This document shows positions 24,861 through 37,045 of a DNA stretch of 64,000 nt, one piece after another. The stretch comes from Acanthosepion esculentum (Eukaryota; Mollusca; Cephalopoda; Sepiida; Sepiidae): NCBI GenBank assembly GCA_964036315.1, contig OZ038479.1, positions 61,928,804 to 61,992,803 of the forward strand. Direction: 5' to 3'. Each line of letters begins with the position of its first letter. Positions within the stretch are counted from its first letter, which is position 1. The translations under genes and the position numbers were made by a program. The notes beneath the pieces are model-generated. The model was not told where the DNA came from and did no database searches. It saw only the letters and a list, made by a program, of their open reading frames with translations.

Positions 24861-25400
24861 TCCATCTAACCAAGTACTAGTTGAATTTGTTTTATTTTCA
24901 AGCACTACTCAACGATGCCGCACGCTGGGATTGTCTCCCCAGGCCAAGTCACACACACACTTCTAAAAGGTACCCGCGGGAAGGTATACCTTGTGCCATT
25001 TGGGGTCTTCCAGCTGACCAAAACAAGGAGAGATCACTCTCCGCCTCTGTCGTATTTATTGCATGAAAAAAAATAATGGCAAACAATGGAGTGGAGGGGG
25101 GTCACTCTCGCATCCATCAACCCAGCCAATCAATCACCAGCCCAATCGTACAAATATTTTTCCTATCACCAAAAACGTAATTTACACCCAGCCGTACTAC
25201 AGACAGCATAATTCCGCAGTCTCTACTAAGTCTCACAATGTACAATTTCATGAGGGGGGAAATTTTAAAGTAACAAGACTCTCCATGTATATTTATAATA
25301 ATAAACAGCTATTAACAAAAAGCACTGTTAGGATAGAACCACTCCACACTATGGTAGAAATAATAGTTAATTGTCCGACGACAAAATACAGGCCTGAATA
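24861..25400. other. GC-richer unassigned segment
   Basis: GC content is visibly higher than in the surroundings, with an open + frame of 112 codons (25063-25401) starting near a run of A. The protein has no recognisable domain. It may be part of an unclassified retroelement or an untranslated exon; neither can be supported. Confidence 0.3.
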
Positions 25401-26226
25401 ACAAATCATTCACTGACAAATTTAAGAAGAATTTAAATAATTCCAATGTTACCTTTAAAGTTAAATTTTGGTTTCATTCGAAAAATAGTGTAAAGCTAAT
25501 TCATAGTAAAAAGAACATTCATTTTCCTTATGTAATTAAAGTTTTTAGACATTTTAAAACATTGGCACGTTCGCTCGTCACGCATCAACTCATCGAAACG
25601 CCGCCATAGACGGAAAATTTAAACAAATTTAAAAATCTTGAATATCCAATATGTGTCAGAGGTTTCAAAGTCATTTCATAAATTTAAGGATTAATTAACT
25701 GGATTTGGTAATGTTTACGTTTTACTTAAAACTTAAGCACATTAGCTTGTGGAGTCAAAGATTTTAAAAAAAAAAAACTAATTATACTTCCGACTTGCGT
25801 GAGAAGTTAAAGATAAAAAATTAAAGAAATACAGAACACTAGTTGTGCAATAATCGAGAAATTGCTATTTATGTTTAAAAAAAAAAAAAAAAAGAAAAAG
25901 TTATCTTTAACCTTATATAACCAATAGTTTAAATTTTTATTACAAACGCTTTTAAACTAAGAACGCATAATTTTATTTATAGTTTGTTTGTGTTTGTTTT
26001 TAGTAAAATAGACTTGTTTTGATTTTTCTATTTTCTTAAATATATTTCAGGTTATAAAGTATATAACTGCACACAATGCAATTTTTAATTATTTTGAAGT
26101 GGAGAAAATTTATTTAAATAACAAAAATGAGCAAGATTGGTAAAGAGTAATTGAATTGATAATGTTAATGACGTTTTCTTTGAGTTCTGAATTATTCACT
26201 GGCATCTGAGTAATACCTTTTTCCGT
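25401..26226. other. AT-rich sequence, nothing recognised
   Basis: A-runs at 25770 and 25876-25895; no gene or repeat. Confidence 0.45.
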
Positions 26227-26294
26227 AGAATTGTATTCTTAAACTATCGGTTCTACTAGCCATGTATAACCGATAGTTTAAGCTACAATTTTCT
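26227..26294. repeat. 26-bp imperfect inverted repeat, 15-nt loop
   Basis: Arms 26227-26252 and 26268-26294 share CTTAAACTATCGGTT and its complement AACCGATAGTTTAAG exactly, with a few mismatches and one indel outwards (AGAATTGTA / CTACAATTTTCT). Possibly the fold-back core of a small element. Confidence 0.85.
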
Positions 26295-27946
26295 CGTGGA
26301 TTCGTAGTATATCCTCCTCACCTGGTACTTTTTGTATATTAGCAGTTTCTTGGTGGCACCCGAGTGCGAAGAATCGTTCGTTTTGGTAAGGTTTGGCGAA
26401 TTTGTGCAGAAGAAATCCACTTACCTTTTTATATCAATAAATATATATAACTTAAAGCGTGCGCCTTTAGTTGTCATTGGCGCCATGCTACAAATAATAA
26501 TAAAAAATAGACTCATCCCGTCGTTTATAAAAGAAAACGTTTGATGAAATAACCCGGATGTGTTGGCTACCGAATACAGAAGCAGACGAGTGGGTCTACG
26601 GCGGTCAAGTTTAATGATTTCGTGTTGTAGCAAATATTCTTTAAAAATCCAGATTCTATATTCATTTTAGCTGAATGTGAAAATGAAATAAATAGTTAAA
26701 TTCTTATACTATTTCATTGGTTAAGATTGACCTAAAAGACTGCTTTTTGTAAAGTTTGAGAGGTCACCTCCATTGGACACCAAGAGAAGTAGAGCTTAAA
26801 CTCTCACCAGCCCCCAAAATTAATATCCTTGACACAAATTTTCGAAAAAGGTCAGAAGCCAGGTTGTAGTCGACGAATTTTTAAAAATCGGGATCTGACA
26901 AAATTGAAATACGAAAACTGCAAAAAATATCGTCTTTTAGTCGTTGTAAAATTAATTTTCCCGGACTGACGAATTTTTGCATCAAAATTGGAGATCGTAA
27001 TGGGAAAAAAAGCCATCTTCGAATGTTCATGGGTTGCAAAAAGATTCATTTAACACTTTCCAATGAACAAGATTTTCCCGCCTTTCAATTATTGATCAAT
27101 ACTCGAAATTTAAAGGCAACTCGTTTAGCAAGTCCAGCTCGTAAGCCTTAGCAACTGAATAACTCACACCCACAATTGAGCTTGATCTTATGTAAAAAAT
27201 ACTTCTTATGAGATATAAGAATAATGCAAATATGAAAATATCTTGAATAGATATTGGCAGGACATAATTCTTTTGTCGTGTCCCTCCAGGAAGTAGGCTA
27301 TCATTGCTCTTCGCAGATTCCTTTTCTTTATGGAAACCGCCATGAATGATGTTTTAATTTAATTTCAGCACCTCCATAGATCTACTTTTCTTGGGCCCAG
27401 GTTTGTTGGAAATGTTCGAATTCAGTCAACTTTGGGAAACAGCCACAACATTGCTTCTTGGTAACCAGTGACGCCAGGTGCCTGGAATCAATCAATTTAT
27501 TCAGGTCGACAGATTTATAATTATTGCTCACCATCTACGAAACGTTGGCAAATTGTCACTTATCCTTAGTTCAAATTTAACTGTTAAACTATTGATTGAC
27601 ATTTTTTGGGAGGGTCAGGTCAAATCTTTGAAATCACTAAGTATTTGATATTAGCTTAAAAGGTTCATTTGCAAATACTTCCCGAATTAAAATTAAGGCT
27701 CTTGCTTATGCAATTCTTTTTTTAGATCAATATTGCAAGCAAATTAATTTTTAAAAAAATACGAAAACTGATTTGAATTCGGCTACAAATCAATTACAAA
27801 TTGTTAATAATTGTCTTGTGAACTGCAAAAAATGTTAGGAACAAAGGGGAGGGGAAGGTACAGCGGCAATTCACAGATCTTTACTACGTTGTTTTAGACA
27901 TAACTATAGCATTTACTGAAGAGAAATTCTAACAATGTCAATATTT

Positions 27947-27947
<1 letters not shown>
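26295..27947. other. AT-rich sequence, nothing firm recognised
   Basis: No repeat family recognised. A possible small exon at 26337-26381 was considered and not accepted. Confidence 0.4.
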
Positions 27948-28003
<56 letters not shown>

Positions 28004-28028
28004 GTATATATGTGTGTGTGTGTGTGTG
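27948..28028. repeat. Compound (CA)n-(TA)n-(TG)n microsatellite
   Basis: (CA)19, (TA)~12 and (TG)~9 in series. The CA and TG blocks are complementary, so the array is a long imperfect palindrome with a (TA)n centre. Confidence 0.95.
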
Positions 28029-28349
28029 AAGAGATACTACATTTAATATTATTTCAGACATTTAGCCACTTACATTTCCTACTTTTGAACCTAATATTTT
28101 GCGTATCTTAACATGAAATATCATTTTTACTTTCTTCACAAAAAAATTTGCCGAAGTGATGACATTGCTTGTTTTTAAACGTTAAACTATTTTAAAATAC
28201 AATTGCTAAAAAGTATATCTGGCTCAACTGTTCTTTTTTATGGTTATTTTCTTTTTTGTGGTGGTGGTGGGGGTAAATGACCTTGTTATAAAATTTTCAA
28301 AACGAAACTTTCAATCGTCATAACATTTTTTTTTGGTTTCCGTTAGCAT

Positions 28350-28810
28350 GGCTGATGCTAACCTTTATAAGTTTACCATTCTTCCGTGCATAAAACATCT
28401 TCTCTGGTGCTTCTGCTATGTATCTGAATATTCTTGACAAAATCTAAAGAATCTGCAATGTTATCGGTCCTAACCTGGCATTTCGGCTTTAGTCACTTTC
28501 CCACCGCTGTAACATAGTTTCCCTGTGCCTGTTCTATAAATATTTTCATGGCAATTGTTCTGATGAGCTTTTCTCTTCGGTCCCCAAAGTTCACGGATTT
28601 AAGCGTAGTACGTGATTGGCAGATAGATCTCATTATGTTACAGTTGAAATTGCTAAGTGTAACCGTAAGTTCTATTCTAATAGTTTCTTCTATTGCACTT
28701 CTTGCCTGTGGAAGTCTCTTCCAGCTTGCTTTTCTGTCAACTACGATCTTCATGAATGTAAATGCAGCGTTAATCGTCGTCTCCTGAATCCTATTCTTTC
28801 CCTTCGGTAA
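28350..28810 (+). mobile_element. CR1/jockey-like LINE 3' coding end
   Basis: Same tail as at 16.2 and 61 kb, here on the + strand. Joining frames by eye gives a LYKFTILPCIKHLLWC start, a YKYFHGNCSDE-like block (28530-28560), a LADRSHYVTVEIAKCNRKF segment and LWKSLPACFSVNYDLHE, ending NRRLLNPILSLR at 28810. The last piece is one open frame of 64 codons. It is 5'-truncated, with no RT catalytic motif, and stops lie in the first half. Confidence 0.8.
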
Positions 28811-29487
28811 TAATTTCTTTCTTTCACTCTAAGTAAGCTCTTGCAACTTAGTGGCCTTATCGCCTTGCTTGGTACGAAATGACTACAAAAAAGTCAACTT
28901 ATACACCGACATGTGAAGTTTGGGACAAATTACGTTTTATTTATTTATTCTGGAAAATTTAAAACCTTCTGCAGTATGTTTGTTTTGGGGTTCAGGTTAA
29001 ATGGATGTTGTTATTTTTTTAAATTTTAAATACTACTTTCATTAACGGTGCATTCAGAGTAGAAAATTGGTTTTTCGTGCCGATTATTTACAGGATTTTT
29101 ATTGAGGCCCCCCCACCACCATCACCACTACCACCACCACAATTCAAGGAAAATGACACCACCCGTTCAAAGGAGGTTGACTTGGTCAAAGGGTTCCAGA
29201 TTTTAATAAATACCCAATACTACCTTCGGGGATTGGCACCCTAGTCCGAACGAAACGAGGTTTTGTAAAATAGAATATTACTCTCTGTAACACTTGGTAG
29301 AAAAAAGTGAAAAAGCACTTAGGTTAGTAAAGTAAAAAAGAATAACGAGTAAAATATTCTATGTAACATTAGTGAAAAGAACAACAATCCGACTCTGAAA
29401 AAAACTTCACGTTTGGAACCGCAAAGATGTTCATGGTCAAGTAACAATCGAAGTAATAAATCAGAAGACTGAAAGGGAACACGTTTA
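28811..29487. other. AT-rich with a CCA-rich patch
   Basis: 29106-29143 is CCCCCCCACCACCATCACCACTACCACC-like simple sequence; a complementary GGT-rich patch lies at 28256-28275 on the other side of the LINE fragment. No gene. Confidence 0.5.
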
Positions 29488-29498
29488 TTTTTTTTTTA

Positions 29499-29539
<41 letters not shown>

Positions 29540-29552
29540 TATTATTATTATA
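29488..29552. repeat. T-run and (ATT)n microsatellite
   Basis: Oligo-T followed by about 16 ATT triplets with one ACT. Confidence 0.95.
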
Positions 29553-29674
29553 ACGAGCAGATTACACCTGATTGTCTAATGTAAATTATAATTTATCAAG
29601 TGATTATACATTTACACCCTCTCATTCCAGCCATTCTTATACTCATATAAATCTGACAATAGTGTCAGGACACT

Positions 29675-29935
29675 ATAAAGTGATATACTGGTTAACAAGC
29701 TTGTCTCGCTAGATCAATTAAGACTAAGTATTGAGTTCGATCCTAACGGGGTACTGCCTACTTTGAGCCTTGAACCACATCTAAACTACGCTTAGTAACT
29801 CGCTATATCTATTCGTTATGGCACTTCAACGTAAAGACATGGTCAGTAATCTTCTCGCTAGAGCAATTATGAACCTCATTGGGTATTTCATATAATCGGC
29901 TTTTGGTCACATTTAAACTAGGTTTAGTAAACCTT
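29675..29935 (+). mobile_element. tRNA-derived SINE with internally duplicated body
   Basis: Box A TACTGGTTAACAAGC (29686-29700) and box B GAGTTCGATCCTAA (29732-29745) stand about 45 bp apart, as in a tRNA-type pol III promoter. Downstream, CTCGCTAGATCAATTA and CTAAACTACGCTTAGTAA recur about 140 bp later as CTCGCTAGAGCAATTA and TTAAACTAGGTTTAGTAA, so the body is imperfectly tandem-duplicated. It abuts the minus-oriented composite SINE at 29985, tail to tail. Confidence 0.65.
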
Positions 29936-29984
29936 TGTGAGGAACTCAGACAAATACTTTATATATTTAGGTCCTTTCTTAGGT

Positions 29985-30320
29985 GCCATGCTTGCCTGCA
30001 CACGCTTGGGCGATCATGTCTCGTTGCGATTACTTTCTGCGGTAGACTACCAACCAAGGCTATAGTACCCAGTCTATCTTGCTATGTAACCCACAGCTGG
30101 GAGAGAAGAAATGAATTCATACTTTTTCCAAGGGTATTTGGTCGTAAGTGAATGTAACGAACTCGACTGGAATTCGAACTTGGCTCTCTGACTTCATTAC
30201 ACCCTACACATCCAAGATTACAGCACCCAGTATTCTTAAGCGATCACCCATCTATATATTGACCAGGTTCGACGTTGTTTAACTTCGGTGGTCGGAAACG
30301 TTTAAACGTGATATAGCCAT
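29985..30320 (-). mobile_element. Composite SINE: 5S head, tRNA-like segment, shared body
   Basis: Minus order: 5S-derived head (30320-30216), a tRNA-like segment with box-B-like AAGTTCGAATTCC (about 30165-30178), then a body (CACAGCTGGGAGAGAAG, CCAAGGCTATAGTACCCAGTC) shared with the tRNA-headed SINEs at 12.3, 33.2 and 54.6 kb. Two pol III promoter modules thus stand in tandem before one body. The 3' part beyond 30050 diverges and its limit is approximate. Confidence 0.75.
30216..30320 (-). pseudogene. 5S rRNA-like sequence (SINE head)
   Basis: Minus reading: ATGGCTATATCACGTT..., CCACCGAAGTTAAACAACG (box A region), GATGGGTGATCGC (box C, close to the 5S GATGGGTGACCGCC) and a closing GGGTGCTGTAATC. 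About 105 nt, nearer to 5S than the 22.1-kb copy. Its position in front of a SINE body argues against a functional rRNA gene. Confidence 0.85.
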
Positions 30321-32199
30321 AAAACATTTCAGGTAAATAACTTATTTTCCGACATTATTTGCGAACATAAAACAAATTGTCATCTCAAACATTTAAATAT
30401 AAAATAAAATTAGCATTGAAAATAGGTTTGTGAATAGCGAAAGCTTAAAAATGAAAAGATAGAACAATAATGAAAAATATCACATTAAGATAACTTTTAC
30501 AAAATAGGTCTGTTGTTTTTTATTTTTGTTTTTTATTTTGGAAAAACTTTCCTTGTTTGTCAGCGAGAATGTTAATGTCTGTAAAATGTATTCTTAAAGT
30601 AGATTCCCTCTACAATTACGTCAGAATATCTGAAGATGACTTTTATAACTCGTGTGTTTTGTATCATATTTAAACAAATGTAAAATGCAAGAAACATTCT
30701 TGCTGATGAACTTGAAGTATTAATTTTTCATCTTTTCGTATAAAAAATCTTTATAATTAGTTTTTAGTTTTTATTCGAGTTTCATTCGCTGCCTTTATAT
30801 TCTGCCTGTCGGTCTGCCTACCATATTTTTCTCCTGTGTATAGAATTCAAGAAGATTTGGGCAGGGGATATAATGCCACGATAAATTCTTTATCGGTATT
30901 TCTAATAAATCTGCGAACTTGTGCATGTTTAAATTTCATGCATGTTCCATTCTGCCTTATTTGCTGTGTAGGAATATTTGCGCATTATGTGCCCCGCGTC
31001 TGTTTCTGTTTTCAATTGTGAGTCAATATTTTCGTCATCAGTTTTTTTTCTGCTGGAAGCAACGAAGATTCTTCACTTTGTGAAATCATCGTTTCGATCG
31101 TTATTTGCTTTTACCCATTTTATCCTGGCATAGTTTGTGCATTTTTACTTTATTGCTTATAAACCTTGCTTATAAAACCTTTTTGTTTTCGTTAATGTCT
31201 GTAAATCTTAACAAAAATCGTAGGGAAAATATAGGTAGTAAAAAAAACGTTAAAACAAACAGAAATGTCACTGGACAAGAATTGAGCTAATGTAAAGAAA
31301 GAAGAAATGGTTATAAAATGTAACAACGAACGATGGAAATGGACGAATAGAGAGAAGCGCGAAACATGATTCGATTAAAAAAAAAAGGAAAAATAAATAA
31401 ATGAGGCAACAATGGACAAATTAAAATCATATAGAAAGAAATTATTCAACTGTTGAACATATTTTCATATTTATTTTAGTTGAAGACAAATATTAGATGT
31501 TTGAATTAAATAATAAATATTTTGCCTTAAAGATAGAGAAAAACCAATAAATAAATGAATTTATCTAAAAAAGGAAAATATATTCAGAAGAAATCCAGGA
31601 AAGAAAAAGGAAACCAGTAAATAAATAATTAGAAAACTGAACGAATGAATATTAAATAGTCAACTAGTATGCAATAAATTTCATAATTCTTTTTAGATAC
31701 ATTTTCCTATTTCATTTACAGGAAACACTATTTGTTTTCAAGTAATATCAAATGTTACTCCGTTGCGCTAAATAAGGAATTCTTTCTACCAATCCATCCC
31801 AAATCCCCGAAAAGCAGTGATAAAAAAATTAATCCAACATGGTGGACTGTGATAGCAATCAGAACCCACAAAACTTAATAATTCCACAATGCTGTGTGAG
31901 TAATGACGTCAAATATAATCAGACATCAGACATGGCATCACTCGCTAAATGCAGACTACAGATCATGGTGGGTAAAGAAGGTTTCCGCTCTTAGCAGCAA
32001 ATATCGGAAATTTTATCTTGTAGCTCTTAATTTGAGGTGGAGCAGGTTTTAATAGTCTTCACTAAGTTTGGAATGTTAAAAGGAAAGAAGGAAGGATAAT
32101 GCAAACATAAATGTAAATATTTTGTTGAATAATAGTGACGGTTAAACATAAACTTGCACGTCTATGCATATTATTTGCTGGTGGATTCAATTCTTTCTG
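30321..32199. other. AT-rich sequence, nothing recognised
   Basis: Short frames only; A-rich around 31.3-31.65 kb. Confidence 0.45.
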
Positions 32200-32640
32200 A
32201 AGATCTTTTTATTATCATTTTGTCCAGTACTAAGCCTAGAAAATAAACTGTTATTTCATATTATTCCTTCTCTCTGCTTTTTCCCGCTGCCATCGTATCT
32301 ACTGTCTAACGCTTTCTCTTTTTTTCTGCCCCTAATATACTATCTTTCTTTTAATCTCATTTCTTAATGTTTCTCGTTATGTTCTTAACTGTTCATATTT
32401 TCCATATTCTTATCTAATATTTCATTTGCTATGATTTCCTCGTCAAGTGTTCGTTTCATTTCTGAAATTCTTCACCTGTTTTTTCCCTTTTTCTTTTAGT
32501 TTTAACATTACTTTTTTTCCTCATTTCGATATTTCTCGCAGTTTTCTTTATTTTTGCATCATTCTCTCTTATGTTCTCTTTTCTTTCCCTCGACATTCTT
32601 ATTACTCCATTTTGTTTTTTGTTTTTTAATTTTGTGTCTG
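32200..32640. repeat. Pyrimidine-rich strand-asymmetric block
   Basis: The + strand is largely T and C (TTTTCCCTTTTTCTTTTAG-type words). The Phe/Ser/Leu frames at 32164-32629 are compositional. Mirror image of the purine-rich blocks at 2.3 and 3.6 kb. Confidence 0.55.
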
Positions 32641-33081
32641 ATAAAATGAGCCAACTCTAATCCATTCTTTCTCATCGTTTATTTAAAAGAAATTTTTGGC
32701 ATTACCATCTTTCAATCTCAAAACCGATTTGTCTATCTTTCAATCATACTGAGAAATTTCTTAAAAGTAACGTTTCAAGTTAATGAAGTAATATTAGCAG
32801 CCTTCGACAGGTTAGTTTCGACTCTGTTGCTATCCGTCTTGCTCTGATTGTTTTGGGGAGGTGCTGCCCAAATTTCAAACGTTTTTGCCTGTCAACAGCA
32901 TTATTTTGTCGTCGGATATTTAACACTTCTCCAATTCACTCAACCAGAAAATAAGGAATATAATTATTCTTTTAAGCCATCCCTTGTAACATAAATTTGA
33001 ATTTGTTCTACTAAGAAATTTATGGTATTTTAACTCTAACTTATTATTGAAAGAGTAGCGTGTCAATAAAGTGATTACTGT

Positions 33082-33082
<1 letters not shown>

Positions 33083-33172
<90 letters not shown>
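33083..33172. repeat. (TA)n array, 5' side of a SINE
   Basis: About 40 TA units with one TAATATAA break, ending directly before the tRNA-derived SINE head. Confidence 0.95.
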
Positions 33173-33176
<4 letters not shown>

Positions 33177-33384
33177 GAGGCACGGTGGAGTAATGGATAA
33201 CGGAGAGCCGAGTTTGAATTCCAGTCGAAACCATTACATTCACTTACGTGCTAATACCCTAGGGAAAGGTGTGAATCCTCTTCTTCTCCCTCCAACTATG
33301 GGTAAATAGCAGGGCAGACTGGGTTCTATAGCCTTGCATGACAACTGGTCTAGGAGAAGAACAAATCTGAATTCAAAACCTGAA
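33173..33384 (+). mobile_element. tRNA-headed SINE inside a (TA)n array
   Basis: Head GGCACGGTGGAGTAATGGAT (33179 on) carries the box-A-like element and GAGTTTGAATTCC the box B, followed by CACTTACGTGCTAATACCC and a body complementary in order to that at 54.6 kb (TTCTTCTCCCTCCAACTATG, ACTGGGTTCTATAGCCTTG, ACAACTGGTCTAGGAGAAG). Relative to the 54.6-kb copy the head has lost about 20 bp between boxes A and B, and the body stops at 33384 where TA repeats resume. It thus lies between two TA arrays. Confidence 0.85.
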
Positions 33385-33400
33385 TATATATATATATATG

Positions 33401-33457
<57 letters not shown>

Positions 33458-33530
33458 GTGTGTATATATATATGTGTGTGTGTATATTTATATATATATG
33501 TGTGTGTGTGTGTATATATATATGTGTGTG

Positions 33531-33564
<34 letters not shown>

Positions 33565-33571
33565 TATATAA
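33385..33571. repeat. Compound (TA)/(TC)/(TG) microsatellite
   Basis: TA, then (TC)~11, then alternating TA and TG blocks. The long Ile/Tyr frames on both strands here are artefacts. Confidence 0.95.
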
Positions 33572-33589
33572 GAGGCCCAATATACACAC

Positions 33590-34470
33590 CATGAATCCAG
33601 CCTGATAAGTCTATACCAGGCATATGCATCACAGTATATAATCTACATACTGTGTCTGCACCATTTTTATGATGGTTGCTTTGTATTTCTGCTGAGTAAG
33701 CTTTGATCCAGTGCAAACATTATAAATGCCGCCATCTCTGTGTTTAGTTCTGTACTCATCAGCCGGTAATATTTTTTGTTTATCTAAATCACCATTGTTA
33801 CTTCTGCTTGGTCATGTTTTTTTACATTGTTTAATCCTTATATTTTAGCGACCATTTATATAATTTTAACCGAATTTGTTCGATGTTGGTTTTATCTATT
33901 TTCTTCCACAGTGAAGATCATTTTTTTTACTTTTCTCATAAGTGTTAAGTAGTTGTAGCATCCATTCAAATGTGGTCTTCTTTTTATTTTTTTATTATTT
34001 TTTTTTTTTTAAACCGATAGTTATTTTGTAGGTCAACTGAATTTGGAGTAATAAGCATTTCTTCCAGCAATAAATAGACGGTCAACATCCGCCTTCGGAT
34101 CGTGCATATTATGGCAAGTTTTAATTTTCTTAACTTCAGTTTCCAGCTGATATAGAATTTATAAATAACAAATGGTATTGCTAGCGAATCTATTGTCATA
34201 ATCCGATTACGTGATTGAGTTCAGTACGTAGCACTCTTTTCTAACTTTGTCTTTATTTGCCACATGCTTTATACCAATTGCCGCTTGGATTTTGAGATAT
34301 TTTTAAGACTCGTCCTGATCTAGCTCTTTTATTGCGGTATCTGTTATATTTCCTCGTTTTTTTTAAATCCTCCCTAAGTGTGATGATCTATTTTATATAC
34401 GACAATCATGTCTAACTTCATACGAAGGGATGCTGAAAAGTGATGATACACTCAAAATACTGTTGTCCAG
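33590..34470 (-). mobile_element. LINE, region following the RT, degenerate
   Basis: Minus frames from high to low coordinate give EVRHDCRI, KRGNITDTAIKELDQDES with a YLKIQAAIGIKHVANKDKVR block, NTICYLSILYQLE-like pieces, HDPKADVDRLFIAGRNA, and lower down YKATIIK..NGADTVCRLYT. This order (a KADVDRL..R motif, then a Cys-containing CRL region) is the post-RT part of a LINE group common in molluscan genomes as I recall it. RT catalytic residues are not visible. Many stops and shifts. The tail at 44990-45340 may be from the same group. Confidence 0.65.
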
Positions 34471-36793
34471 CGGCTGTTGTAGCACATAATATTATCTACA
34501 TAAAAATGTTATGCCCATATTTTTTTGCCTGTAATGTAACTTGGACTGATAACACGAAGTGGCAGATAATGGCCTACATATAATGTATCTTGTTTTACAA
34601 GAGAAACAAGAGATTATACACTTAAAGAATAAAATTATTTTCAGATTACGAATCGGCGAATGAAAAATTGAGAAGATCCTCTGAAACCTTGAATGTGCAT
34701 TAACGTGATACCTGTAGTCTTATGCCAAATGAATCATCTTAAATTGGAGATCTAAAAAAAAGTTTCTTTCATTTTGTATTGTTTAGCATTGCTTTTATTT
34801 GATCACAACATATAATATATAAAGTTATAAAAACAGTTTTATTAATTTTTGCATTAAAATCAATGCAAAGATTAACGTAAATGTTTTTCTAGAAAGTAGA
34901 ATTTCATGAAAAAAATTGCAAAGTGGCAAGACAAACTAGTTTTTATTTTGCAGATTTCATAGTTGGTATGTAAAACAATTGGTGCATTCAACAGATTTTA
35001 ACGACAATAATCACAATTTATTTGTTTTATTTGTCTCGGGAATTGCATTTAAAATTGGCGGTGAAATTTTCAAAATGGCTGATTTATGCATATGTGTTTT
35101 TCTCTCTGATTAATTAAAAAGTTTAAATGGCTGACTTTTTTACTCATTGAAAAACAACGGACCAGTAATTAAGAAGCGATAAATATGAGTAACCAAATAA
35201 AATAATTACAAACATAAAAAACTAAGTTATTATTCCAAAGCTAATTTCAACATCGGCACTTCGGTTAATTGGTATGTCCGTTGCCTTTCTGCGACCCCCA
35301 GAACGGAGTGAGAATCAGAATAGCTTACTCAATTGTATTTTCGTTTTTCTTTTTTTTCTTTTTCTCATTAAAGTCTTTTTAAACATATGCTATGTCGTTT
35401 GCTTCTTTTTTTTAGTGTTTAATGTGACATACAAAACAAAACAAAGAAAAGTGACACGTTTAGATAAAAAAAAATTTTAATTAATTTTTAACAACTTTTT
35501 TATGATTCCATAAAATTAGCAAAAGGAAGTGTTTATATTAATTACATTTTTAAAAAAATGTCGTTAAAAAGAAAATTTTAAAACAGTTATCACGGAAAGT
35601 ATCATTGAAATTTGATTAAATCTTCAAAATGCCGGTTATTTTTCATATTAAAGTTTCTGCGTCTATATATAAATTACTTATCAATTTCTGATGTTTTTTC
35701 CAATAGCTAGACTTTATGAAAAAAAATGAATTAAATTGTACAATATGGATATTTTTTTCTTAACCATGGGGAGCATATTTGGTCATATCACATATAAACG
35801 CTAATTTATTAAACGCCTATTTTTTCTCGATAGAAATAAAGTGGACCTGTTAGGATTTTACATGCTTAGTTATTTGATTGATGTTTAGTTAAGCCAAAAC
35901 TGTGCATGTTTATAAATCTACGAAACTGGTTAGATATGTTTCGATTTATTTTATTAAATTGTAGAGAACATATAAATTGTTACATGTTGATGTATATGTG
36001 AATAACGCAAAAGGTTTTATAATTGTTTTTTTTTTTACGTTTTAATGTATTTGCTATTTACATAAGATGAGAGAATACATAATCTTGTCAACAATAAAAA
36101 CATAATGTGAGACTGCATGGAAAATCCCCAACACCAAAATGCCATAAAACGACTCGTATGCAATTCACTTTTTGTTTAGAATATATGTATAAGAAAATAA
36201 ATAAACGTGTGAAGTAGGACAGTTGAAAACAAAGTCTTTTCATGTCCTGCAAACTAACTCTGTATTCTATAACACATGGAAGCATGGATTATCAACTTAA
36301 ATAACCTTTTAATTACATCACAGTTTACTTTTATGCGGTGACAGGTTTACAGGTTTATGCCCATTATTTCTTGTCATACATAGTTGATGATTAATCCGAC
36401 AACCTATCCTCCATAAATGTTTAGTGGGAAGAGATGCAAGACCATAGGGTTCAAGGCTAGTTAAAAGGCAGATTTGCAACAATTATTAAGGCTGGTAGCC
36501 AACATCTACATTGTTATCGCATCACATAACACATTGGTAGTCTAATAAAATATACTCATGTCGTAAGATATGCTTCAACGTTTTATTCAATCAAAACATG
36601 ACTCCTTGGTTTCTCTATACTTCTGTTTTAGCAAACCGCTAATTACCTTTCTAAGAAAAGCATAAATTAATTGGTCTATTCAAGTTGTTACTAAGTTAAG
36701 AAGTTCTTGTAATTGATAGTAAAAAAAATGTAAACCATTGCCGTGGCAGGAATGAAATGCGCTCCATCTTCACCTGATTCAACTTTGGTAATG
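34471..36793. other. AT-rich sequence, nothing recognised
   Basis: No gene, RNA or repeat family recognised; T-runs only. Confidence 0.45.
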
Positions 36794-36939
36794 TCATTTT
36801 TTAAGCCTTTCTGTTCGAACCACCAGTCTCATGCTTCGACGGTTGAACCCTCCGATTTTCATCAGGTTTCTGTCGTAAGCTCGAAATTTTGAACTGAGTA
36901 TTTTAAATGAAAGTAGAATGTTCTGATTCTGTTTTCCAT

Positions 36940-37045
36940 TCTTCTTCTTTGCCCCGTGTCTCCTTAGGACATAGACGATCATGGCTCTCCACAACTTCCT
37001 GTCCCTTGTAGCTCTTACTAGATGTGTCGTCTGTTTCTTCTACTG
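36940..37045 (-). mobile_element. LINE 3' coding end
   Basis: Minus strand reads VRATRDRKLWRAMIVYVLRR then HG, the extreme C-terminus of the LINE group represented at 56150-58192 (where LKGHST is readable at the equivalent point). It is a short 5'-truncated copy. Confidence 0.6.

Noticed and set aside
26337..26381. Possible 45-nt exon between TATATTAGCAG and GTAAGG
   Set aside because: Poor polypyrimidine tract, no domain, and length gives no in-frame support.
33240..33716. 158-codon minus frame and 86-codon plus frame rich in Ile/Tyr
   Set aside because: Translated TA/TG/TC microsatellite; the ends belong to a SINE and a LINE remnant.
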